The translations under genes were made by a program, and so were the position numbers. Positions 1 to 5,682 of a DNA stretch of 7,080 nucleotides are shown in pieces. The stretch is from positions 1 through 7,080 of the forward strand of contig SMXE01000179.1 in the NCBI GenBank assembly GCA_004357015.1, read 5' to 3'. A model generated the notes under the pieces. The model searched no databases. It saw nothing but the letters and a program-made list of their open reading frames with translations, and was not told the origin of the DNA. Numbering within the stretch: position 1 is the first letter of the stretch; every line of letters starts with the position of its first letter. This DNA is from Caldithrix sp. Lineage in GTDB: Bacteria; Zhuqueibacterota; Zhuqueibacteria; Oceanimicrobiales; Oceanimicrobiaceae.

Positions 1-1
1 C

Positions 2-562
2 ATTCAGTATCAATCATTTCCTGCCGGGCCTGGCAGCAGAGACAGCGGCTTTGGCGATACGATCTTACTGACATTGTATGGGCCTAATCGGGAAGATGGT
101 ACGATTTACGGTTTCGGCATTTCTCAGATCTGGCCGACCGCAGGCAAGGATGCACTCGGTTTCGAAAAATGGGCCGTAGGCCCTGCTGCGCTTATTGCAA
201 GACTGGCTCCCAAGCCAGGCGGCTTTAATATGGGGGTTCTGCCACAACACTGGTGGTCGTATGCCGGCGAGGATGGCCGCGAGGATGTCAACCGGACAGA
301 TCTCCAATATTTTCTCAATTACCGTTGGGGCCCCACACGACTTATTGGCACGACGTCCAATATTACCATCGACTGGAAAGCGGACAAGGATAACGCTCTG
401 ACCTTGCCGATTGGCCTCGGATTTTCGAATGTCTTCTTTTTCGGTAGATTGCCTATTCGTGTGGTTACTGAATTCCAGTATTCCATTATCAAGCCGGACG
501 ATTACGGCGCCAAATGGAACTTGCGGTTCCTGTTCATTCCAATTATTCCAAGGCTTTTTTAG
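2..562 (+). CDS. MetA-like outer-membrane beta-barrel protein, 3' part only
   Basis: The reading frame is open from base 2 to the TAG at 560-562 (186 codons) and its start lies outside the window. The visible part aligns along its whole length with the C-terminal half of the product at 2523-3515. Shared blocks are the WPTAGKDALG / FPTASKDVLG motif followed by a VGPAA or MGPAA segment, the QHWWSYAGEDG / QHWNSFAGDDD loop, the NITIDWKAD / NISINWEAD strand, and the final FIPIIP / AIPVIP strand. The motif P-T-(A/G)-x-K-D-x-L-G followed by GPA is what I recognise from the family often annotated as MetA-pathway phenol-degradation protein (PF13557) or 'neuromedin U' or 'transporter', which are predicted outer-membrane barrels. 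The chain ends in phenylalanine, as is usual for a barrel recognised by the BAM complex. The substrate is unknown; family membership is fairly sure, transport function is inferred. A TTG at 74 is internal to the homologous region and is not the start. Confidence 0.85.
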   Translation: MQYQSFPAGPGSRDSGFGDTILLTLYGPNREDGTIYGFGISQIWPTAGKDALGFEKWAVGPAALIARLAPKPGGFNMGVLPQHWWSYAGEDGREDVNRTDLQYFLNYRWGPTRLIGTTSNITIDWKADKDNALTLPIGLGFSNVFFFGRLPIRVVTEFQYSIIKPDDYGAKWNLRFLFIPIIPRLF

Positions 563-570
563 GTAAACGG

Positions 571-647
571 AGTGAAAAAGTACAAGAGTCAAAGAGTACA
601 AAAGCACTGACATTTAGAGCTTTGCAACTTTTTGACCTTACGACTTA
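571..647. repeat. Composite imperfect hairpin, copy 1 (possible terminator)
   Basis: A purine-rich arm (about 571-605), made of units such as AAGAGTCAAAGAGT, is followed by a pyrimidine-rich arm (about 618-647) containing AACTTTTTGACC and ACGACTT. The reverse complement of the right arm matches the left arm imperfectly (AAGT...AGTCAAA.AGT...AAAGC), so the transcript could fold into a long imperfect stem just after the first barrel gene. A related element sits at 3586-3662, in the same position after the second barrel gene. It could be a transcription terminator, an mRNA 3'-end stabiliser or a dispersed genomic repeat; there is no clean GC stem with a T-tract. Confidence 0.6.
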
Positions 648-700
648 GAACCAAAGACAAGACCTAAACGCTTGCTGGGTTTGGGGACTTGTGATTTGGC

Positions 701-732
701 AATTACTTATTTTTTATTTACAAGGGAGGTTT
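701..732. repeat. 32-nt direct repeat, upstream copy (sulfatase leader)
   Basis: This AT-rich segment ending in the Shine-Dalgarno sequence of the sulfatase gene matches 2300-2331 at 29 of 32 positions by direct reading (differences at 706, 711 and 722). Here it serves as the 5' leader and ribosome-binding region. The second copy lies immediately after the sulfatase stop codon, so the pair flanks the gene. Confidence 0.85.
723..730 (+). promoter_or_regulatory. Strong Shine-Dalgarno fixing the sulfatase start
   Basis: AGGGAGGT ends 4 nt before the ATG at 735, an almost ideal ribosome-binding site. It decides the start against the in-frame TTG at 672, which lacks such a site and would put 21 non-signal-like residues ahead of an obvious signal peptide. 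Confidence 0.85.
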
Positions 733-734
733 TC

Positions 735-2300
735 ATGGAAAACAAACTTTTCAAATTTGGCTGGCTGGTGACGATTTTTGTCTTAACCGCCTTAATGCTG
801 CAACCGGCAGCAGCCCAGAAAAAACCGAACGTCCTGGTTATCTGGGGGGATGACATAGGCGTGCATAACCTTAGCGTCTATAATCACGGCATCATGGGTT
901 ATTGGACACCGAATATCGACCGTATCGCTAAAGAAGGCGCGATGTTCACTGATGCCTATGCCCAGCAAAGCTGCACCGCCGGGCGTTCATCGTTCATTCT
1001 CGGTCAACACCCGTTCCGTACAGGTCTATTGACCATCGGCATGCCCGGCTCTTCTCACGGCATTCCAGACTGGTCGCCGACCATAGCCGATCTGCTCAAG
1101 GAAGAGGGATACATGACCGCGCAATTTGGCAAAAATCATCTTGGCGATCAGGACAAGCACCTGCCGACCAATCACGGCTTCGACGAATTTTTTGGCAATC
1201 TTTACCACCTCAATGCCGAAGAGGAGCCAGAGGGCTATTACTATCCGGAGGATCCGGCTTTCCGTAAGAAATTCGGCCCGCGCGGCGTTATCCATTCCTA
1301 CGCCGATGGCCGTATAGAAGATACTGGACCCATGACCAAAAAACGGATGGAAACGGCGGACGAGGAGTTCTTAGCAGGTGCCTTGAAATTTATAAAGGGC
1401 GCCAAAAAGGCCAAGAAGCCTTTTTTCTTATGGATGAGTAGTACCCGCATGCACGTGTGGACGCGTCTCAAGCCCGACGCAATAAAGACCGGTATTGGCC
1501 TTTATCCCGACGGCATGGTGGAGCATGACGGTCATGTTGGCCAACTGCTGGATCTGCTTGACGATTTGAAAATCGCTAAAAATACTATTGTGGTATACAG
1601 TACAGACAACGGCGCTGAAACCATCTCGTGGCCGGATGGTGGCACAACGCCTTTTCACGGCGAAAAGGGTACAACCTGGGAGGGCGGTTTTCGCGTGCCC
1701 CTCCTGGTGCGCTGGCCCGGAGTGATTAAAGCGGGTACCATCTACAATGACATCATATCTCAGGAAGACATGTTGCCTACATTTCTGGGCGCCGCTGGCG
1801 TACCTGATATCGTCGGCAAGCTCAAAAAAGGCCACAAGGCCAACGGCAAGACTTGGAAAGTACATCTGGATGGACACGATTTTGGGCCTTACTTCAGGGG
1901 GAAAGTGGACAAGGGGCCACGCGAATCTATTTTCTATTTCGCCGCAAACGGTTATCTGAACGCCGTGCGTTGGAACGACTGGAAGGTGCATTTCGCCACC
2001 CAGGAGGGCGCCATCAATACAGCGCTGCGCACGACGCCTGCCTGGCCGTTGATTATCCACCTGCGGGCGGACCCGTACGAACGGGCAGCGCTCGAATCGG
2101 AGATGTATATCCGCTGGTATGCCAACAACATGTGGTTGTTCGTACCTATTCAAGTGCAAGTCAGAACCTTTCTGGCATCGCTTAAAGGGTATCCGTTTCA
2201 GGAAGGTTCCAGCTTGAGCGCGTCGAACATCAACTATATGACCCTGAAGGCACAGGCGGCATTGCAGAAACTACAGACGTTGTCGCCACCACGTAACTAA
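735..2300 (+). CDS. Secreted type I (formylglycine) sulfatase, arylsulfatase family
   Basis: The 521-residue product is predicted to hydrolyse sulfate esters in the periplasm or outside the cell. Residues 1-27 form a signal peptide (MENKLFKFGW, hydrophobic core, then AAA before QKK). The alkaline-phosphatase-superfamily fold shows all expected type I sulfatase signatures: metal ligands D39-D40 in VIWGDDIG, the modification motif C80-T-A-G-R84 in which C80 would become formylglycine, K133 and H135 in GKNHLG, H240 in RMHVW, D291-N292 in STDNGA, and K311 in HGEKGT. The motif is C-x-A-x-R rather than the commoner C-x-P-x-R; from memory this is normal in the broad bacterial arylsulfatase subfamily whose members also share the FGNLYHLNAEEEPE and MVEHDGHVGQLL blocks. 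The C-terminal part (LRADPYERA, then a WYANNMW segment) is present, so the gene looks intact. The natural substrate cannot be read from the sequence. It is flanked by a 32-nt direct repeat and lies between two MetA-like barrel genes. No maturase gene is visible nearby. Confidence 0.95.
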   Translation: MENKLFKFGWLVTIFVLTALMLQPAAAQKKPNVLVIWGDDIGVHNLSVYNHGIMGYWTPNIDRIAKEGAMFTDAYAQQSCTAGRSSFILGQHPFRTGLLTIGMPGSSHGIPDWSPTIADLLKEEGYMTAQFGKNHLGDQDKHLPTNHGFDEFFGNLYHLNAEEEPEGYYYPEDPAFRKKFGPRGVIHSYADGRIEDTGPMTKKRMETADEEFLAGALKFIKGAKKAKKPFFLWMSSTRMHVWTRLKPDAIKTGIGLYPDGMVEHDGHVGQLLDLLDDLKIAKNTIVVYSTDNGAETISWPDGGTTPFHGEKGTTWEGGFRVPLLVRWPGVIKAGTIYNDIISQEDMLPTFLGAAGVPDIVGKLKKGHKANGKTWKVHLDGHDFGPYFRGKVDKGPRESIFYFAANGYLNAVRWNDWKVHFATQEGAINTALRTTPAWPLIIHLRADPYERAALESEMYIRWYANNMWLFVPIQVQVRTFLASLKGYPFQEGSSLSASNINYMTLKAQAALQKLQTLSPPRN

Positions 2301-2331
2301 ATTAATTATCTTTTATTTACGAGGGAGGTTT
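2300..2331. repeat. 32-nt direct repeat, downstream copy (orphan leader)
   Basis: Near-copy of 701-732 (29/32 identical), beginning at the last base of the sulfatase stop codon. It keeps the GAGGGAGGTT ribosome-binding sequence, but no ATG follows at the proper distance (the next bases read CAGTATCGATTAG). It therefore looks like the leader of a lost or displaced gene, or the footprint of a duplication involving the sulfatase gene. Confidence 0.85.
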
Positions 2332-2426
2332 CAGTATCGATTAGGTGCTGGGAAAACTGCAGGCAGGCGGAGGTTCGAAGTAAATGCTCTTGGAGCAATT
2401 GCCCGATTCTTCTTCGATATCTGTAA

Positions 2427-2459
2427 AACCTTGCGAAGGTTTGGAACCTTCGCAAGGTT
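2427..2459. repeat. Perfect 15-bp inverted repeat with nested mini-palindromes
   Basis: AACCTTGCGAAGGTT (2427-2441), a 3-nt loop TGG (2442-2444), then its exact reverse complement AACCTTCGCAAGGTT (2445-2459). Each arm is itself a 6-bp inverted repeat (AACCTT/AAGGTT) around GCG or CGC, so the element can fold as one 15-bp hairpin or as two small ones. It lies in the untranslated stretch 63 bp before the second barrel gene. No T-tract follows, so a simple intrinsic terminator is less likely than a dispersed palindromic repeat or a structured 5' leader. Confidence 0.9.
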
Positions 2460-2513
2460 ATTCACCAATCGCTAAAAATTATGTCAACCCAAGGAGTTTG
2501 CAAATTTTTGTCT

Positions 2514-2518
2514 GGAGG
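2514..2518 (+). promoter_or_regulatory. Shine-Dalgarno fixing the second barrel start
   Basis: GGAGG lies 4 nt before the ATG at 2523. This favours that codon over the in-frame ATG at 2481, whose extra 14 residues would delay the signal peptide. An AAGGAG at 2490-2495 has no suitably placed in-frame start. Confidence 0.75.
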
Positions 2519-2522
2519 ATAT

Positions 2523-3515
2523 ATGAAGTATCAAGCACAATATCTGCTCAGAAGCATGTTTTTAACAGTTGCCATTCTCTGCGGTTTTGCTGTCCACTCA
2601 GCTCAGGCGCAGGACGCTGAGACCCTGGCAGCCATCTCCGCAGCGATGGACAATCCGCTATCGGAGTTGTTCATCTTCCAGACTCAGTACGATCACTTCT
2701 CGTTTGATCTGCCGAATCTGGGCAAAACCAAGAGCGTCGGAGCCTTCAAATTCATTCCAACCTTCCCGATCCCGATCACTTCCAAGATTAACTGGGTTAG
2801 CCGCATAGTTCTTCCGGTCAATAGCGTGCCCCTCAACGACCGAATCGGAGATCTTCTCGGAGTGGGAGGCGGTCCTGACGCACCCTTGACGGGTGGCGCT
2901 ACTGGTGTCCCGCAGGATGTCATTGATGACATTCGACAGGATCCTTTCAAGCGCACGACCGGGTTAGGTGACATCGTCTACATTGCCCTGTTTGGCCCGA
3001 GAAAACCACCGAAAATCGGCGGCAACCCGTTCATCTGGGGGGTTGGCCCAACAACGATGTTTCCGACCGCCTCCAAGGACGTTCTGGGCCTGGGAAAGTA
3101 TAGTATGGGGCCTGCCGCGGTTCTGCTCTACATACCCGGAAAATGGCGAATTGGCACCCTGGCTCAGCATTGGAATTCGTTCGCGGGCGACGACGACCGT
3201 GGAGATGTAAGCATGTCGAACATCCAGTATTTCATATTTTATGCGCCGAGTCCCACCCTTTCGATCGGTATGAGTCCGAACATCTCGATCAACTGGGAAG
3301 CGGACGGGGATAAACTGACCTTTCCCATCGGCTTTGGTTTCAACAAGACAATGTTCTTTGGCAAGCTGCCGGTGCGGCTCGGTGCCGAGTTCCATTACGA
3401 TGCCATCTCCCCTGATGACAAGGCCGGCGCGCAATGGAGTTTCAGGGTATTCGCCATACCAGTGATTCCGGCCCCGTGGGGCGAGCTGGGCAAGCTTTTG
3501 AAAAAGCAAAAGTAA
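2523..3515 (+). CDS. MetA-like outer-membrane beta-barrel protein, complete
   Basis: The 330-residue product has a signal peptide (residues 1-29; hydrophobic core about 12-24, then AQA before QDA). Alternating hydrophobic/aromatic strands follow. The family motif FPTASKDVLG lies at about 180-189, followed by KYSMGPAAV (192-200); AQHWNSF is at about 214-220, NISINWEAD at 253-261 and FPIGFGF at 267-273. These match the MetA-like predicted barrel family (PF13557 type). The last predicted strand ends near residue 316 and a lysine-rich tail (GELGKLLKKQK) follows, whereas the upstream paralog stops in phenylalanine right after this strand. Residues 110-140 form a Gly/Pro-rich segment that is probably a loop. 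The gene follows the sulfatase after a 222-bp spacer and is followed by a composite hairpin and the phosphatase gene. A transport role, perhaps for substrates or products of the neighbouring hydrolases, is inferred only from context. Confidence 0.9.
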   Translation: MKYQAQYLLRSMFLTVAILCGFAVHSAQAQDAETLAAISAAMDNPLSELFIFQTQYDHFSFDLPNLGKTKSVGAFKFIPTFPIPITSKINWVSRIVLPVNSVPLNDRIGDLLGVGGGPDAPLTGGATGVPQDVIDDIRQDPFKRTTGLGDIVYIALFGPRKPPKIGGNPFIWGVGPTTMFPTASKDVLGLGKYSMGPAAVLLYIPGKWRIGTLAQHWNSFAGDDDRGDVSMSNIQYFIFYAPSPTLSIGMSPNISINWEADGDKLTFPIGFGFNKTMFFGKLPVRLGAEFHYDAISPDDKAGAQWSFRVFAIPVIPAPWGELGKLLKKQK

Positions 3516-3585
3516 TTGATTTTGTGCACGGCCAAGTTTGGCATATGCCGTCTGAGTGATGGCGGCTTTGGAGGTGAAGTAATTT

Positions 3586-3662
3586 AAGTCGAAGAGTCGA
3601 AGAGTGAAAGAGTGAAAAGGTCAAGTATTGACGTTTCGACTATTTGACCCTTTTGACCTTTG
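3586..3662. repeat. Composite imperfect hairpin, copy 2 (possible terminator)
   Basis: The left arm (3586-3624) is a run of roughly 8-nt units: AAGTCGAA, GAGTCGAA, GAGTGAAA, GAGTGAAA, then AGGTCAA. The right arm (3634-3662) has complementary units TTTCGACTA, TTTGACCC, TTTTGACC. AGTCGAA pairs exactly with TTCGACT, and AAAGGTCAA with TTGACCTTT. The same design is seen at 571-647. It lies about 70 bp after the second barrel gene and may end or stabilise its transcript, or be a dispersed repeat. Confidence 0.65.
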
Positions 3663-3772
3663 TCCCTGCCCGCTGGCGGTTACACAGCAAAATACAAGAT
3701 GGCCTTATTAAACGAGTAAGTAATGTAACCCTGGGAGGGCTGAAACAAAACTTAAACCTAAGAAGAGGAAAA

Positions 3773-3796
3773 ATGTCAATCTCCAGGTCTTATTAA
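3773..3796 (+). other. Possible 7-codon leader ORF before the phosphatase
   Basis: ATG at 3773 encodes MSISRSY and stops at TAA (3794-3796), 21 nt before the phosphatase start. It is preceded by AAGAGGAA (3763-3770) at good ribosome-binding spacing. It may be a translated upstream ORF or chance; nothing else supports it. Confidence 0.2.
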
Positions 3797-3817
3797 TCAA
3801 GCAGAGAGGGTATTGTC

Positions 3818-5560
3818 ATGAATGTATTGAAATGGATTATGAAACCCAAAGCAGAGGTTTTAGCGATATCAATTTTAACGGCGACCTTTTCGCTGTTGAC
3901 ATCCGGGGCATCGTGGGCAGCAGGAAACGAAAAGGCAAAACCTAAACTCGTTCTGCAAATCACCATTGATCAGTTTCGCGGGGATCTACCAACAAGGTAT
4001 TTGGATCGCCTCGGTAAAGGCGGATTTCGATATCTTTTAGAACAAGGGACCTATTATACAAATGCCCATTACCGGCATGCCAATACGGAAACGGCTGTTG
4101 GTCATGCCACGCTTTTTACCGGAGCGGACCCTTCGAGACATGGACTCGTCGCCAATGCCTGGATTAATCGGTCAACCGGCGAATCGGTTTATAACACGGA
4201 AGATGATCGCCATCATCTCATCGGAAAAGAGCCAAAACCGCACGAGGGCGTCTCTCCACGCAATCTGCTCGCCAGTACGATTGGGGATGAACTGGTAGTC
4301 TCAAATGCCGGCCGATCCCGCGTCTTCAGCGTATCGGTCAAGGATCGGGGCGCAATCATTCCCGGTGGTCACGCGGGTAAAGCATTTTGGTATTCCAAAG
4401 GCTCCGGTGACTTTGTAACAAGCACTTATTATTACGATGATTACCCAATGTGGGTAAAAAAATGGAATCAGGCAAAACCCGCTGAGAAATATAGAGGAAA
4501 AGCGTGGGAGCTGCTCAATGACCGCTCAACTTACCTGGCGGGAAAAATGGATGACCGATCTTATGAGGCGAACTTTCCACCTTTGGGCACAACATTTCCC
4601 CATCAGTTTGGTGACAACAAATACCTCTTTCTTATTCTTTCATTGACCCCTGTTGGCGATGAATTAACACTCAATTTTACGAAATCTCTTATCGAAAACG
4701 AAAACATTGGGCAGGGCGAGGATGTCGACTTCCTCGCGGTCAGTTTTTCATCAACGGATTATATCGGTCACCTCTTCGGACCTTCCAGTCTTGAGAGCGA
4801 GGACAATGTTTTACGGCTTGATCGCACCTTAGCACAGCTTTTTAAATTTGTTGATAAAAAGGTTGGTTTGAAGAATACACTGATTGTTTTATCCGCTGAT
4901 CACGGTGCACCGGAGGCTCCTGAATACATGCAGACTCTCGGACTGGAGGCAGGACGGTTTGACTTTACCTATTTCAGGGAGCAGGGGCCGTTAAATGATG
5001 TATTAAAAAAACGATTCGGGCGGGATGATTTGATTGCTACGCACAGTCATCCATATCTCTATCTTAATTTAGCTGCTATTGCTGAAGCTAAACTGGATAT
5101 AAAGGAAGTCGAGCATTTTATCGCACAGGAATTGATGAAGATCCCGGGGATCGCTTTCGCACAGACCCGCAGCGATTTACTCGAAGGGCGAATAACTGAC
5201 TCTCCTTTGCAAATTCAGATTCGTCGCAATTTTCATCCTCAGCGTTCCGGGAATATCCACATGATTCAGGAGCAATACTGGTTTTTGCATTCTACGGATG
5301 AGGCTGCAAAGATGGGGATTGGCTCGATTGCGGCTATTCATGGATCGCCATGGGTTTATGACACTCATGTGCCGATATTTTTTGCCGGCCACAATGTCCG
5401 TGCGCAAACCATCGCCCGGCGGGTTGCGCCCAACGATATTGCCGCCACGATTGCAAGTTATTTTAACATTAAATTTCCATCCGGATCAATGGGTAATCCT
5501 TTAGAAGAAGTTTTAGATGGACATATGTTACACAATATGCATTTAGGTTCGAGCAAGTAG
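3818..5560 (+). CDS. pafA: PafA-type secreted alkaline phosphatase
   Basis: The 580-residue product is predicted to be a periplasmic zinc phosphomonoesterase of the PafA/NPP branch of the alkaline phosphatase superfamily. A signal peptide covers about residues 1-35 (hydrophobic 13-30, then ASWAAG). Aligned by eye with remembered PafA of Elizabethkingia, every key position is kept: metal ligand D51 in TIDQFRG, threonine nucleophile T92 in ETAVGH, N113 in VANAW, K175 and R177 in VSVKDRGAI (the pair that marks phosphate-monoester specificity), D314 and H318 in STDYIGHLFG, D361-H362 in SADHGA, and H517 in YDTHVPIF. The C-terminal block FPSGSMGNPLEEV also fits. Length is close to PafA (about 546 residues). 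PafA enzymes are known to act on diverse organophosphates, often regardless of phosphate supply; regulation cannot be read here and I saw no Pho-box-like site. ATG 3818 is chosen because AGAGG lies 8 nt upstream. The symbol means the phosphatase, not the Pup ligase of the same name. Confidence 0.95.
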   Translation: MNVLKWIMKPKAEVLAISILTATFSLLTSGASWAAGNEKAKPKLVLQITIDQFRGDLPTRYLDRLGKGGFRYLLEQGTYYTNAHYRHANTETAVGHATLFTGADPSRHGLVANAWINRSTGESVYNTEDDRHHLIGKEPKPHEGVSPRNLLASTIGDELVVSNAGRSRVFSVSVKDRGAIIPGGHAGKAFWYSKGSGDFVTSTYYYDDYPMWVKKWNQAKPAEKYRGKAWELLNDRSTYLAGKMDDRSYEANFPPLGTTFPHQFGDNKYLFLILSLTPVGDELTLNFTKSLIENENIGQGEDVDFLAVSFSSTDYIGHLFGPSSLESEDNVLRLDRTLAQLFKFVDKKVGLKNTLIVLSADHGAPEAPEYMQTLGLEAGRFDFTYFREQGPLNDVLKKRFGRDDLIATHSHPYLYLNLAAIAEAKLDIKEVEHFIAQELMKIPGIAFAQTRSDLLEGRITDSPLQIQIRRNFHPQRSGNIHMIQEQYWFLHSTDEAAKMGIGSIAAIHGSPWVYDTHVPIFFAGHNVRAQTIARRVAPNDIAATIASYFNIKFPSGSMGNPLEEVLDGHMLHNMHLGSSK

Positions 5561-5562
5561 AA

Positions 5563-5581
5563 CGAATGCGCCCTGCATTCG
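5563..5581. terminator. Small hairpin just after the phosphatase stop
   Basis: CGAATGC (5563-5569) and GCATTCG (5575-5581) form a perfect 7-bp stem with a 5-nt loop, starting 3 nt after the phosphatase TAG. No T-tract follows, so it could be a weak or factor-aided terminator or an mRNA 3'-end protector. Confidence 0.4.
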
Positions 5582-5682
5582 GAGTGGAAGCATAAACGAT
5601 TCTCGGGCGGCAGATAGTCGATAACTACAGCAGAAGTAAGCAAAAACTTTTTGACACCAGGAGATTTGCAGAAGAATTCGTT

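Larger units (their letters stand above)
3516..3817. other. 302-bp intergenic region before the phosphatase
   Basis: No protein gene of useful length is seen here. It holds the second composite hairpin (3586-3662), a 7-bp inverted repeat GGTTACA (3678-3684) / TGTAACC (3724-3730) with 39 nt between, an orphan GGGAGG (3733-3738) with no start codon nearby, and a 7-codon ORF with its own ribosome-binding site (3773-3796). I could not identify a convincing sigma-70 type promoter pair. Confidence 0.6.

Noticed and set aside
563..610. Read-through of the first barrel's TAG would add residues including VKKYK, faintly like the paralog's lysine-rich tail
   Set aside because: The added codons fall in the composite repeat, and ending in phenylalanine after the last strand is the normal state for a barrel.
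672..734. In-frame TTG at 672 as an earlier start of the sulfatase
   Set aside because: It would add 21 residues ahead of a clear signal peptide and has no ribosome-binding site, while ATG 735 has an excellent one.
1428..2159. A 243-codon open frame on the minus strand within the sulfatase
   Set aside because: It lies fully inside a gene with complete family motifs and shows no domain, signal or start context of its own.
2330..2343. TTCAGTATCGATTA after the orphan leader resembles TTCAGTATCAATCA at 3-16 in the first barrel gene
   Set aside because: Only 12 of 14 bases match and the similarity does not extend, so it is most likely chance.
2384..2620. A 78-codon open frame overlapping the start of the second barrel gene, with GGAGG 10 nt upstream
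   Set aside because: It runs through the palindrome and then through the signal-peptide region of the barrel in another frame, and its translation resembles no protein I recognise.
5642..5655. AACTTTTTGAC shared with the first composite hairpin, as a third copy of the element
   Set aside because: Only an 11-nt half unit is present with no purine-rich partner arm.
5651..5679. TTGACA at 5651 with a 17-nt spacer to GAATTC as a promoter for the porin
   Set aside because: The -10 hexamer fits poorly and transcription would begin at or after the ATG at 5683.
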